This document shows positions 8,497-18,689 of a stretch of 64,000 bases of DNA, piece after piece; positions within the stretch are counted from its first letter, which is position 1, and every line of letters starts with the position of its first letter. The notes beneath the pieces were generated by a model. The model was not told the DNA's origin and did no database searches. It saw only the letters and a list, made by a program, of their open reading frames with translations. The stretch is from Diplonema japonicum (Eukaryota; Euglenozoa; Diplonemea; Diplonemida; Diplonemidae). The stretch spans positions 376,501 to 440,500 of the forward strand of contig OZ025675.1 of NCBI GenBank assembly GCA_964019335.1. Direction: 5' to 3'. The translations under genes were made by a program, and so were the position numbers.

Positions 8497-10335
8497 TCAG
8501 TACACCTGCCGACGCTTTTGAACAGGTGTCCTTTTGACGATGGATTCGGAAAGTGCACTGGCTAAAGGTTCGTCAGTGTAGCTTGCCAACAACAGAAGGA
8601 GTTCTTCCGCGCCATGCTCACACCTCCCTAGTAGGTACTGCTTCGCTGCCTCGTTGTACTTCACCCAGTACTTCGCCCGAGACTCGTCCAGCTCGTACAT
8701 CCACTCCTGGTTCATCTGCTGAGTGTTCTGACGAGGCTGCCGTGCACTTGTTGGGGTATGTGGTAGAGACACTACCCCTTCTTCACTAACCACTTCCCAC
8801 AGGACTGCCTCCTGCTCGTGGTTGTGCTTGACAAAGGTGACCGCCTTGAGGACAATGCGCATTTCCTGTGTGACAGAGGCATCGATGTAAACAGCAGTGT
8901 TGCACACAACCCCAATGCCCCACTCCGCACCGAGCCTCTCGTACACAGATGTTAGAACGGAAACGTTCCCCATGATGCTGAACCGCCTCACCTCGTTGTT
9001 CCCAAGGTCTCCCACCAGAACCTTCCCACCGCACACGGCCACGTTCACTTCTATTGCTTTGTCACTCTTTCCCAGTCTTGGTGCCGTGCCCCGTTCAGTA
9101 TTCTTCTCTAATTTCATTTGTTTTAGTACGGTTGCTGTCTTCACCGCCGCCACTGCGTGTTGGACGCATTTCCTTGCCGCGTTGAACGAGGCGTGCACGT
9201 GGTCCCCGACGAACAGGTCCAGCATCCCCTTCTGTGCACGAACAGCGTGCAGTGCGAACCCGATCACCTTCGCGTGGAGGCGCATGAACTCCATCGGTTC
9301 CGCCTCCGCTGTTTTGATCGAGTTCTTCATGTTCATCACCAGCATCGTCGCCCTTGTGGATGACAGCACGTGTGGCGCTGCTGCTGCTGCTGTTGCTGAC
9401 TCAGACATAACAGACGCTGTAGCAGACTCTGACTGCGACTGGGAGTGCGTTCGGGAATAGGTACTCTCCCCGTCATCGGAGCTGGACCCACCGTTCTGCA
9501 AGCAAGACTGCGGGAGGTAAGGTTTATACGACCGAAGGTTCACAAGAATGGTGTGAAGCGCTTCGTGAAGTCTTTCAGGGAGGTCTTCCTTCGAAAGGTC
9601 GAGGTGGGCGTCTGCCTCTTCAAGCTTGAACCCTGCAAGGAAGGAGGCCACGTCGCGTGCTGCAAGAACACCCAGTTCCAACTTCCGTTTTTCAGCGAGA
9701 ACCTCATCAGCGAAACCCCTTGTGAAGTAGTAGTCGAGGAGGAAGACAGCAACCATGAGCAGGAACACAAGTCCGATCTTGGATGCCTTCTTGCCACAAG
9801 GGAGGTTGGTGCAGTTGCAGTTCTCATTGAAACGGAAAGCATTGTCACCATTGAAATTCGTGTGTGAACCACCTATGTCGAGTAGGCCGAAGCGAGAGGA
9901 TTGTTCAACAGTAGCAACGAAGAGCCAGAGGCAGAGGGTGGTGACGACGATGATGGAGGACCTTGACCTGATCCTGCACACGAGGAACACATCGACGACT
10001 AGTACAGCTATGGGCCACATTCTTGCATTCATAGCACCTAAAGCGTTCAGATCTGTGAAAATAATCCCTATAAGGTCCGCGTACCCCACAAGCTCTATGA
10101 AAGTGTCGGAGGGCTTCTTGTTCACAAACAGCCACACCAAGGCAAAGAAGTTGGTACTGGCGACTATGACGGCGGCAATGAAGGCGGTTGTGAACTGGGT
10201 CACGAAGATGCCTGCGGTGCCCAGGAGCATGAGTATCAGGAAGAACCATAAAAGAACCTTCTTTCGCTTGACCATCACCTCATCGTCGTCGGGGAGGGCG
10301 AGCTTGCTGACAAGCCAGTTGTGCAGCGACCACAT
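8497..10335 (-). CDS. Membrane pseudo-adenylate cyclase (array copy 2)
   Basis: The protein has 612 residues. A cytosolic N-terminus, NWLVSKLALPDDDEV, is nearly invariant in the array. Six predicted membrane segments follow at about 27-45, 52-71, 82-100, 106-121, 127-143 and 187-203. The loop before the sixth has CNCTNLPC. The linker helix (210-275) ends NLRSYKPYLPQS, then comes a Ser/Gln/Thr-rich variable linker (282-320). The cyclase-like domain spans about 328-515: the first metal Asp is replaced (LVMNMKNS, Asn335), Gly-Asp is kept in FVGDHVHASFNA (Asp378), and there is no YEVKT Lys and no VN..AAR. It is therefore probably non-catalytic. The C-terminal part has EWMYELDESRAKYWVKYNEAA and ends QVY. 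The start at 10335 matches siblings. A pyrimidine tract ending CACAG lies 24 nt upstream, possibly a splice acceptor. Confidence 0.82.
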   Translation of the reverse strand: MWSLHNWLVSKLALPDDDEVMVKRKKVLLWFFLILMLLGTAGIFVTQFTTAFIAAVIVASTNFFALVWLFVNKKPSDTFIELVGYADLIGIIFTDLNALGAMNARMWPIAVLVVDVFLVCRIRSRSSIIVVTTLCLWLFVATVEQSSRFGLLDIGGSHTNFNGDNAFRFNENCNCTNLPCGKKASKIGLVFLLMVAVFLLDYYFTRGFADEVLAEKRKLELGVLAARDVASFLAGFKLEEADAHLDLSKEDLPERLHEALHTILVNLRSYKPYLPQSCLQNGGSSSDDGESTYSRTHSQSQSESATASVMSESATAAAAAPHVLSSTRATMLVMNMKNSIKTAEAEPMEFMRLHAKVIGFALHAVRAQKGMLDLFVGDHVHASFNAARKCVQHAVAAVKTATVLKQMKLEKNTERGTAPRLGKSDKAIEVNVAVCGGKVLVGDLGNNEVRRFSIMGNVSVLTSVYERLGAEWGIGVVCNTAVYIDASVTQEMRIVLKAVTFVKHNHEQEAVLWEVVSEEGVVSLPHTPTSARQPRQNTQQMNQEWMYELDESRAKYWVKYNEAAKQYLLGRCEHGAEELLLLLASYTDEPLASALSESIVKRTPVQKRRQVY

Positions 10336-10480
10336 TCTTTTCTTGTTGAGAAAACCCCCTGTGGTTGGTGGAGGTGAGAATAAAAAAAACGTAGTTGCTC
10401 GAACAAGCAGCCAATTTTCTTTTTTTTTTTTTTCTTGCTGGAACAACAATGCAATACAGACTTGAAAAGAATTGTTACAA
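10336..10480. promoter_or_regulatory. 5' flank of array copy 2 with putative 3' splice site
   Basis: On the minus strand a T/C-rich stretch ending CCACCAACCACAG (AG at about 10359) precedes the ATG by 24 nt. Comparable signals lie 11-30 nt before most other array ATGs. It could be a trans-splice acceptor or the end of an intron in the 5' leader. Confidence 0.35.
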
Positions 10481-10481
10481 T

Positions 10482-10582
10482 TAAAAACTCAAGGTGCAGG
10501 ACAAGCCCCTCCCACGATGAGGGACTTGGCTCTCTTATGTTCGTATGCAGGGAAGGGGCGTCGCTTCTTCCGTGCCCTGCAA
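10482..10582 (-). mobile_element. Tiny LINE (type D) fragment with internal deletion
   Basis: On the minus strand this reads RARKKRRPFPAYEHKRAKSL, matching RARKKRRPFPADERKRVKSL in the LINE-D fragment at 46831-47448. It is joined directly to the LINE-D 3' tail (AACTCAAGGTGCAGGACAAG on the plus strand), so the C-terminal coding region between them is missing. Confidence 0.6.
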
Positions 10583-12040
10583 AAAAAAAGGAAAAAAAAA
10601 GGAAAAACGAGAATTCTGATGAAAGACAGGAGAGGAGAATGGACAGTAAAGTTCCGAATGAGGAGAAAAAAGGAGGGGGGGGGGGGGGGGAGGGGAATAG
10701 AACGTTGTGTTTAGTTATAGAAACCTTAATAAAAAAAAAGGGGGAGCGGTCCCATTCGCCAGTTACGGTATTGCAAGTACATGCAGTACATGTGGCGGGA
10801 CGGGGGAGGGGGGGGGATTAACAACTAATTTTTCTTTTCGCTTCATCTTCTTTTCTTGTTTTAAAAAAAAAACTGTTCCTTCTTTCGTTTTTTTTTTCCT
10901 TTTCGCTTCATCTTCCTTTCTTGTTTTAAAAAAAAAAAAAAAACTGTTCCTTTACCGTTTGATAACTACAATAACAAAATGCGTTGTTTTCTGCTTATCA
11001 AAAAAGAAGAAAAGGACACCAGAATAAAAGAGGGGGAAGAAAAAAATATCCGTATTCTCTTGTATTTCTCCCAATTTCTTTTTTTTTGTTTTCCTTCTTT
11101 TCGTTCTTTTTTTTTTTTTTTTCCCTTTGCTTTTTTTTTTTTTTTTTTTTGCTGAACACAACTTAGAGATATTGGTAAAGAAAATTAAAAACGAGTCGGG
11201 TTTTTAGCATTAAAAAAAAAAAAAAAAAAAAAAGGGATTACGAATGAGTAACTAACCTAACGACTTACCTGAGGGGGAGGGGAGTGCAAAACTATCGTGA
11301 TTGCCTGCATCGCGTGTCAGTCCTTACACATCCCTCTCCCCCAAAAAAGATTCTTTAAAAAAAAATAAAAAAGAAGAACACGACACAAAATGCAATGTAA
11401 TATCACCAACATCAATGAAAGTCAATACCTAAAAAGCTAACCTCCTGGTAAGCATCATTAGAACCGGCAGTCATCAGGGGGGGCATGCAGGGTACAAGAA
11501 TATGGGCCCATGTGTAGCAGGCACCAATAGTACGCCGTTCTATTCTTAATTCTTTTTTTTTTTCAAAGCCGCCAGGAACGTGGCAGCGGTGCTCCTCACC
11601 ACCTAATGTTTCCGTTCTCCATTGAGCTTGGCCACAAGGAGGCTGAAGGACATGGTCGCGAAACAAGGGCGCACTCACTGAAGAGATTGACATTACCCAA
11701 AAGGCATAAAAAATGTAAGTCTTTATAAAAAATTAACACGAAATCGAGTCGGGGGGGGGGGGGGGGGGGGGGGCGAGCGTACGCGTTTCTTTTTTTTTTT
11801 TTATCAGAAAACAACATTTCCAAAACTACCGTATCTTAAAATTTTTCAAAATTTCTTTTTTGCAACGGTTTGTTAACAACTTAAAGAAAAGCTTGTTTCT
11901 CTCCCCACCCAAGAGGGCCCGACCACAGCCCGCGCGAAAAAAGAAGAGGAAACATGTTGCCAACGTTCCCTTTTTCTTTTTTTGTTTAAACAAGTCAAGA
12001 GACTCGTTCTTGTAAATAGAAAAATAATTATTTATGACCA
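10583..12040. other. Spacer without recognised genes
   Basis: Homopolymers dominate (A, T and G tracts at 10676-10695, 11100-11150, 11211-11233 and 11752-11772). The stretch 11270-11700 is of mixed composition but I recognise nothing in it. The reverse form of the TTGCCAACGTTCCC / GTTTAAACAAGTCAA repeat, shared with 39598-39630, is at about 11958-12000. Confidence 0.4.
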
Positions 12041-12186
12041 TATGTCATCGTTGTCTGCACGAGCAAAAAAAAAAAAAAAAGGTTTTTAGAAAAGACTGCG
12101 AAAGTTTTTTGCTTGGCACAAGTTGCATATAGTTATAAAATCATTTTTTGAAGAATAAAAAAAAAAAATATTTGTAACAAAAAAAA
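12041..12186. repeat. Dispersed repeat, second copy at 40201-40332
   Basis: The copies share GCACGAGCAAAA, CTGCGAAAGTTTTTTGCT, GGCACAAGTTGCATATAGTT and ATATTTGTAACAAAA in the same order and orientation. The differences are mostly in A/T tract length. There is no ORF and the type is unknown. Confidence 0.55.
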
Positions 12187-12415
12187 AACTTTGGTAGAGA
12201 AAGAAACTAGGAAAGAAAAAAAAGGGGGAGGGGGAAACTATGGATGGGCAAGCATTTTTGGTATTTTATACAGATTTTTGAAAACCAGAGGCTTTCTTTC
12301 CTTCTTGTGGACAACCTGAAAGAAAATTTGCTGAGCAAGGGAGAGATCACTACTTTATTTCTTTGTGCGACAAGTAGAGAGAATAAGATTTATAGTCGAC
12401 TGGTGCCAGGTCTTT

Positions 12416-12451
<36 letters not shown>

Positions 12452-12627
12452 CCATATTTACGAATTACGGAAGTCTTGTGGTCCCCCAAAGGTATGTCGC
12501 GCAACTCTTGGTACTTTTTTTTTTCTTTTTTTTTTTTTTTTTTTTTTTTGCAATCCCCCGGAATACTCCTGGGAGCTTGTATGTGACACTGTGAGACGCA
12601 CCACAAAATTGCTACGACCACTTTTTT
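12187..12627. other. Spacer, homopolymer-rich
   Basis: Long T-tracts are present at 12419-12448 and 12525-12549. No gene, tRNA or inverted repeat is recognised. Confidence 0.4.
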
Positions 12628-12748
12628 TGTTTTAACAATATTATTGTCGAGACTAAAAACTAGTTGATGGCAGCGTAATGAGCTATTTTATTAGGTAAAA
12701 TTCCGCTCGTGCGCACAAACAAATGGAGCGCCAAACTAGTTTTTTTGT
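12628..12748 (-). repeat. ACTAGT-type dispersed repeat, copy 1
   Basis: This reverse-oriented copy of a roughly 100-120 bp repeat also occurs at 39252-39348, 42779-42900 and 43659-43753, with a divergent copy at 50413-50540. Shared blocks are CGAGCGGAATTTTACCTAA, TAGCTCATTACGCTGCCATC, ACTAGTTTTTAGTCTCGAC and AATATTGTTAAAA. In fuller copies both ends carry ACTAGTTTTT. No coding capacity is seen; it could be a MITE or SINE. Confidence 0.65.
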
Positions 12749-12937
12749 TCATGATACAAGAAACTGAACAGCGATCGGAGGGGGGAGGGGAGGGGAGATA
12801 ATAAAGGAACAAAAATGACAAACAAAAATACGCAAAAAAGATTTAAAATTTTAAAAAAAGAAAAAAAAAAAAAAAGAAGAAAAATAAAATAGAGCCGATA
12901 TATTATTTTGTATTCGTTATTTTACCCCCCCCCCCCC

Positions 12938-13111
12938 TTAGGGCTATGCTGGCATGGAAACGCGTTTCCATGCATTTTTTGAAAAAAAAGGGAAACGGAA
13001 ACGTTTCCCTATTTTGGGGGCCGTTTCCTTGGGGCAGAAACATAGCCGTTTCCGTAAGAATTTTGAAAACATGGAAATGGAAACGTTTCCACGTTTCCTG
13101 CCAGCATAGCC
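12938..13111. mobile_element. GGCTATGCTGGCA inverted-repeat element with GGAAACG arrays, copy 1
   Basis: The termini GGGCTATGCTGGCA...GGAAACG and CGTTTCCTGCCAGCATAGCC are inverted repeats. The interior is filled with GGAAACG and CGTTTCC units, so the whole element can fold. The left end is preceded by CCCC..TTA. Other copies are at 44392-44612 and 51338-51486. There is no ORF of its own; it looks like a non-autonomous element family. Confidence 0.7.
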
Positions 13112-13434
13112 AGCCCCCCCCCCCTCTCTTCGTTTTTTCGGCGTTACTAGCCGTGATGTACCTGTTCGCGAAGAATGTGTTGAAAAACTGAAGATCAGCG
13201 AGCAACTGGTCACGAACAACTGGTGGAATCAGAGCCATAGAAAGGAAACAGAAACAACTGGGCAGACTATTCGCCCTTTAGCCTCTGAGCTATTGGTTGG
13301 GGGGTAGGGGGGGGGGGGGTATAAGTTTATAAGTTGGTTGGCCACAAAAAAGGGCATCGCAAAAAAAAAAAAAAAAACTTTTCCCCTCCCGAAGATTCAT
13401 AATGAGTGAAGGAAAATAGAAAATAAATATATAT
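13112..13434. other. Spacer between small element and LINE fragment
   Basis: It is of mixed composition with G and A tracts near 13308-13320 and 13361-13377. No feature is recognised. A (TA)n stretch at 13428-13434 marks the 3' end of the adjacent LINE-B copy. Confidence 0.4.
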
Positions 13435-13820
13435 GAGTTAAAGGAAGTCTTTGTGAGACGCCCCCTTGTTCTCATCCTCTACCTGCACCTATCCCCTTTC
13501 AGCAGCGGTTTCTCCTCCTTCGGTGGCCTTCTCCCCAGCTTGGCCGCTTTTTCTCTTCGTTCTCTTGCCCATTGTCCTTTCAACGCCTCTAGGTCATGCT
13601 TGGTCTTCGGTGATGCAAATATCGCCCTTCTGTTCCATCCGATCACCGCCTTTGTCCTCCCGATGGATCGTAGTGTATGCACCCTTGTGCTCGGCTCAGC
13701 TGGGAAGGCTCTCCTTCCTTTCACCTTCTTCAGTACCCTCCCTAGCTCCCATGTGTGCCAGATCTTCTTCATCAGTCCATGCAATCTCCTCGCTTTCTGC
13801 TGTACTTTGTACTCTGCGAG
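13435..13820 (-). mobile_element. LINE (type B) C-terminal fragment with 3' tail, copy 2
   Basis: The frame reads EYKVQQKARRLHGLMKKIWH on through KGRRAFPAEPSTRVHTLRSI and ends KPLLKGDRCR. It is closely similar to the 6348-6824 copy. The same 3' tail (GAGACGCCCCC read on plus) and (TA)n follow. The 5' truncation is near 13820. Confidence 0.75.
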
Positions 13821-13954
13821 AAATAAAAATGAAAAGAAATGGCGGGGGGTAGCTATTTGTCACAACACTTTACGCCAAAACATGAAAAGAAAAGCTGTTC
13901 TTTTGAGGTCTGCGTTTTTGCGCTCACCGTTCGAGTTGCGTTTAAAAAAAGAAA

Positions 13955-14225
13955 AATTGATAAACTTCGGGGGTGGGTGGGTGGGTGCTTACTGTTCAGG
14001 TAGAAATTCACACTAATCGGTCACCGTTCTGCGGTTGCTGTCTGGTGCCTGCGGTGGCTGTTTGTCGCGAAGAGATGGACGGCATCTGGGCGAGAAACAT
14101 TGCTTGGAGTCGTGTTTGGCTCGAGAAGAGTGGTCTCCTGTTGTAGCCGTGTGTCGTCGGGCCCCCAAGATGTCGAAGGGTGTGTACCCTTGTCTTTGCG
14201 TTGGCGGGGAAAGCATTCTTCCCTG
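13955..14225 (-). mobile_element. LINE (type A) 3'-terminal fragment
   Basis: The minus strand encodes the last roughly 65 residues of the type A ORF (NAFPANAK-like start, RVHTLRHLGGP-like middle, ending QNGDRLV), with the same 3' tail as at 31137-31186 and 37130-37186. Frame damage is present around the SSQT region. It is a strongly 5'-truncated copy. Confidence 0.7.
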
Positions 14226-14373
14226 AAAAGAAAAAAAAAACGGGTTTTTAGAGATATGATGCGTAATCTAAAACACTCTTCAACGCGGGAATTCTTGCGG
14301 ATCTTCCGAGTCTTGAGTCTAGGTGTCTATGTTCTCTCTTTCTTTTTCTTTTCTTTCTTCATTCTTTTCCCTC

Positions 14374-16173
14374 TCAGTACACCAGGCGCCTCTTGTCAAC
14401 AGGCACGTTTCCTGCTATCATGTTCAGTAGAGATGTGGCCAAAGGCTCACTTTGATAACCTTCAAGCAAGATCAGGGATTCGCTGCCCACGCACTTTCCT
14501 AGCAGGTACTGCTTCGCTGCCTCGTTGTACTTCACCCAGTACTTCGCCCGAGACTCGTCCAGTGCGTACATCCACTCCTGGTCCATGTCCTGGATGCTTC
14601 GTGTCTTATGCTTGCCACTCCGGAGGACTCCCTTTGCAGCCCCAACGGGTCCTATTGGGCCTAGTTCCTCACCGCCTACGGCTTCCCACATGATTGCTTC
14701 ATGTTCCAGGCCTCGTTTCACAAAGGTGACCGCCTTGAGGACAATGCGCATTTCCTGTGTGACAGAGGCGTCCATGTAGGCAGCAGTGTTGCACACAACC
14801 CCAATGCCCCACTCCGCACCGAGCCTCTCGTACACAGATGACAGAACCGCCGCGTGTCCCATGATGCTGAACCGCCTCACCTCGTTGTTCCCAAGGTCTC
14901 CCACCAGAACCTTCCCACTGCACACGGCCACGTTCACTTCGACTCCCTTCTCGTGTTTTCCTTGTTTTAATGCGTTTGCTGTCTTCACCGCCGCCACTGC
15001 GTGTTGGACGCATTTCCTTGCCGCGTTGAACGAGGCGTGCACGTGGTCCCCGACGAACAGGTCCAGCATCCCCTTCTGTGCACGAACAGCGTGCAGTGCG
15101 AACCCGATCACCTTCGCGTGGAGGCGGCTGAACTCCGAAAGCTCCGCTGCGGCAATCTCGATAGAGTTCTTCATGTTCATCACCAGCATCGTCGCCCTTG
15201 TGGATGTCAGCACGTACTGTGGTGCCGCCGGTGCATCAGGGAGAACCTGCCCCTGCCCCTGTACTGACTCTGACTGCGAGTGCGAAGGGGTGCGGGAGTG
15301 CGAGCTGATGTCCTCTTCGGTACTGTCCGAGTCGCTCCCTCCACGCAGACAGGACTGCGGGAGGTAAGGTTTATACGACCGGAGGTTCACAAGAATGGTG
15401 TGAAGCGCTTCGTGCAGCTTGTCGGGGAGGTCATCGCGCGACCTTTCGAGTGTCACGCTGGCCTCTTCAAGCTTGAACCCTGCAAGGAAGGAGGCCACGT
15501 CGCGTGCTGCAGCGACGCCCAGTTCCAGATTCCGTTTTTCAGCGAGAACCTCTTCAGCGAAACCCCTTGTGATGTAGAAGTCAAGGAGGAAAATAACCAT
15601 CATGTTAATAAATGCAAGACCAGCACCCGTTATAACCCGCTTGCAAGGGAGGTGATCACACCCACAGGTGTTCTTCTTGCGAAGGGCATGGTCACCGTTG
15701 AAGTCGGCATCACCTATGTCATAGAGGCCGAAGCGGGTGGCGTCCTCAACACTGGTGAGGAGGAGCCAGAGGAGGAGGGTGACTATGACGACGATGGAGG
15801 ACCTTGACCGTATCCTGCACACGAGGAACACATCGATTACGATGACAGAGAGCGCCCACACTCTTGGGATCATGGCGCCCAGTGCGTTGTAGTCCACTAA
15901 TATGATCCCTATAAGGTCCGCGTACCCCACAAGCTCTATGAAGGTGTCGGAGGGCTTCTTGTTCACAAATAGCCACACCAAGGCCAGGCCGTTGCTAGCA
16001 AGAGCTAGATAAGACGCTAGTAATGCAGTTTGCAGCTTTGATACAATCGAGCCGATCACACCCATCACGAAGGGCGCGAAGAAGAACCATATTAAAATTC
16101 TTTTCCTTTTCATCATCACCTCATCATCGTCATCGAGGGAGAGCTTGCTGACGAGCCAGTTTTGTAGCCACAT
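14374..16173 (-). CDS. Membrane pseudo-adenylate cyclase (array copy 3)
   Basis: The protein has 599 residues and starts MWLQNWLVSKLSLDDDDEV. Its architecture matches the array: six membrane segments, a Cys loop CGCDHLPC before the sixth segment, the linker helix EEVLAEKRNLELGVAAARDV, NLRSYKPYLPQS, then a Ser-rich linker (SSHSRTPSHSQSES). The degenerate cyclase domain has LVMNMKNS in place of FTDI..ST and keeps FVGDHVHASFNA. The C-terminal EWMYALDESRAKYWVKYNEAA and the final LVY are conserved. Its N-terminal basic segment is MMKRKR rather than MVKRKK, and the linker has EASVTLERSRDDLPDK, shared with copies 4 and 8. The start at 16173 follows sibling alignment; upstream is a C-tract that would add only Pro codons. 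Confidence 0.82.
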   Translation of the reverse strand: MWLQNWLVSKLSLDDDDEVMMKRKRILIWFFFAPFVMGVIGSIVSKLQTALLASYLALASNGLALVWLFVNKKPSDTFIELVGYADLIGIILVDYNALGAMIPRVWALSVIVIDVFLVCRIRSRSSIVVIVTLLLWLLLTSVEDATRFGLYDIGDADFNGDHALRKKNTCGCDHLPCKRVITGAGLAFINMMVIFLLDFYITRGFAEEVLAEKRNLELGVAAARDVASFLAGFKLEEASVTLERSRDDLPDKLHEALHTILVNLRSYKPYLPQSCLRGGSDSDSTEEDISSHSRTPSHSQSESVQGQGQVLPDAPAAPQYVLTSTRATMLVMNMKNSIEIAAAELSEFSRLHAKVIGFALHAVRAQKGMLDLFVGDHVHASFNAARKCVQHAVAAVKTANALKQGKHEKGVEVNVAVCSGKVLVGDLGNNEVRRFSIMGHAAVLSSVYERLGAEWGIGVVCNTAAYMDASVTQEMRIVLKAVTFVKRGLEHEAIMWEAVGGEELGPIGPVGAAKGVLRSGKHKTRSIQDMDQEWMYALDESRAKYWVKYNEAAKQYLLGKCVGSESLILLEGYQSEPLATSLLNMIAGNVPVDKRRLVY

Positions 16174-16519
16174 TAAGTGGTATGGGGGGGGGGGGGGGGG
16201 GGAATACCTTGTTTTTTTTTTTTTTTTCCGCACGCCAGGACATAAAGAAAAAAAAAAACAGAAATGAAAGAATCTTTTTGAATTGTTAAAAGGGGGCTTT
16301 TTTTCCTTCCCCCCCCCCCCCCCACAAGATTTTAAAATAAACGCCGTTCAGTGGACTTCAAAAAAAAAAAAAAGAATAACCCCTCCAGACATTTCTTTGT
16401 CAAGCCTGCACTTTTTTTTTTCATTTTCTTTTTTTTACAGTTTTGTTTTCTTCGATCGCTTTTTCTTTCCTTCTTTTTTTTTTTATTTCACTCTTCGTCA
16501 TTTTCTTCTCACTAGGGGC
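16174..16519. other. Homopolymer spacer
   Basis: G, C and T tracts occupy most of this stretch (16184-16202, 16210-16227, 16309-16323). No gene is supported. Confidence 0.45.
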
Positions 16520-16568
16520 CTCATAATTTAACGCGAAATCGCCATAATTTAACTAGTTAAATTATGAG
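16520..16568. repeat. Short perfect inverted repeat
   Basis: CTCATAATTTAAC (16520-16532) pairs exactly with GTTAAATTATGAG (16556-16568), with another partial copy of ATAATTTAAC between. It could be the end of a small element or a hairpin. The downstream stretch to about 16800 shows no gene. Confidence 0.45.
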
Positions 16569-16864
16569 ATTTTGGAGTTATGGGGCTTCAGAGTGAAAAA
16601 ATGGGTCTTGTCGTGGGAAAAAAATGTACCCAACCCTCTTTGGGGATGGGGTATTTCGACTATTTTTAGCCATCTGAGGCCATTTCCGGCCCTTAAAAGT
16701 GGGAATAAGTGCTTTACTTCCCCTTTAAATGCCACGGCGAAATAGCTACCCCGTATTACCTTAGGAAATCCCAAAAAGGCTGACCTGCGTGAAAAAAAAC
16801 AGTGAAAGCAGTGAAGAGTGAGTGACTCAAATGACGAAGAGTGAAATAAAACGACTTACTTGCC

Positions 16865-16970
16865 GCCAAATGAGCCATTATTTAACTCTCGTTACCGTTT
16901 TTTTGCACTCGGGCCCTGCAGGCCCTCGTGTAAAAAATTCGGGAACTCGAGTTAAATAATGACTGTTGGC
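16865..16970. repeat. Inverted-repeat element beside AATAAATAGCTATTT
   Basis: The arms are GCCAAATGAGCCATTATTTAAC and its near-mirror ending AATGACTGTTGGC. The centre is a second palindrome around GGGCCCTGCAGGCCC. AATAAATAGCTATTT follows at 16973. The arrangement is like 2091-2209 and 35515-35574. Confidence 0.5.
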
Positions 16971-16985
16971 AATAAATAGCTATTT

Positions 16986-18689
16986 TTTTCTTCCCTTTTC
17001 TTTTTCCCTTTGCAACAAAAGGTTTAAATAAAATCACAAATTAGAAGAACGGACCTTTTGCTAGGGAAAAGAAAAAGAAAAAAGGAAAAAAAAAAGGATG
17101 AGACTGGGAGAGGACGAAATGTGCAGGGGGGAAAGAGCTGGCTAAGAAAAACTTGTCGGGGCTTTCCCTTTTTTTTTTTTAAATTTTTTTTATTTGTGTT
17201 GTTTCGATCGTTGAACAAAAAAAAAAAAAAAAAAAAAATGGTATTTCGCTATTTGTCAAGACCCAAAAAAACCCGGTTTCCAAAAACACTAGAATGTGTA
17301 AAAATTCAACGAATTCTTTTCTTTTTCTTCGTTCCTTTTAGCCATCCTGTTTAACAGATACCATTCTGGCAAGCCTAGGACAGCTAAAACAAACTAGAAG
17401 AAAACACGCATAGGCAACTAGGAAAGTCATCAATAAATTCTAGAAGCTCATTCCGGACGCTCCCCCCCGATAAAAAAAACTATTTTTTTTTTTTTTGCAC
17501 GCTGCACGCAGACTCTAGGCCCTGCACCCCTACCCCCTAACCCCCATATACTCCAACCAAGTACCTTCTATCTATCTCTATCTCCTTTTTACTGGAGGTA
17601 AAGTGGTGAAACATTAATAAAGTGTTAAGTGACCCCATCAGTAATACCATTGTAAAGGTTTGTCCTGATTGAATGAACATAGCAATGTTGCTCCAGTTAC
17701 TCGGGGGGGGGGGAGAGAAATCACTGATGATGATGATGGGGGTTTTCAAGGTTTTTTTTTTTTTGCGTTCGTTTCGTTGAGATAATCCCCCCCCTCCCCA
17801 AAAAAATGGGTGTGATTTTTTCTTTTTTCTTTTTGCAAACTTGGCTGGGCGGGGGGGAGGGGAGGCTATATTAGTAGCAAACGGGACAAAATATTTTAGG
17901 GAAAACGGCCTCCAAAAATAAAGAAACGTTTCTGTTTTTCCTTATTTCAAAGGAGAAAAAAAAAAAAAAAGGGTAATGATTCTTTACGAACACACCTGTA
18001 TTTTATTAAAATAACTTTTCTTCGTTATTCGTGTTTAAAAAAATGTTTTTTTTTAACCCATAACACTCCGGGGCCTATCTACATAGGGGTCCCTTTTTTG
18101 CTCCTTTTCATAATCTGAGGGGAAAAATGGCAGCATTCAACCCCCGTTTGCAGGTAAAACGGGTTTTTTGGACCAGGAAAATTAAAAAGAAAGTTCAAAA
18201 ATTAATAAAAATACAAAGGGGATGAAGAGTTGAATGGCCGTAGGGTGCTCAAAAACGACCATGTCAAAATGGGTTATGCACGGGGGGGTGTAAATTGAGC
18301 ATCCTGGGACAAAAAAGGCAGCATCAGGACCCCTCAGATGTCTCAGACCGAGAGAGGTGCCTATTTGCGGGTGGAATATCGGCCTCGAAATCGTCAAGAG
18401 GCCTTTTTGGGGTGATGGAAGAGTGGTACGAAAAAAGCACTTATTTGGACAGAGGTGTTGGTTTCAGGTGTAGCATTTGTAGATTGTGCGTTTTGTGCAT
18501 TCTTTCAACCTGCAGACCCTGGAGGTGCCCCCTTTGAGTGGCTAGCGGTCACGTTTGGTGTAATCTGGGGTATCGGGTGTGTGTGCACCACTAGTTGGGT
18601 GCCGGGAGTGGTGTTTTTGCAACGTTGGACCCATCAATTAGGCTCTCTCGAAAGCGCTCTTTAAAGCAGCCAGGGTTGTGTATCTCTTT
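16986..18689. other. Spacer, no gene recognised
   Basis: T, A and G tracts alternate with unremarkable sequence. A TTAACCCATAACACTCC sequence at 18053 could be a piggyBac-type end of the degenerate element to its right, but no matching opposite end was found. 18180-18680 is of mixed composition, with short ORFs on both strands that I cannot assign. Confidence 0.35.

Noticed and set aside
8897-9460. Plus-strand ORFs antisense to each cyclase-family gene
   Set aside because: The same shadow ORFs recur in every copy because the minus strand is conserved; they match no family.
12938-12945. TTAGGG / CCCTAA as telomeric repeats
   Set aside because: Only single units occur, at the ends of a small inverted-repeat element; there is no tandem array.
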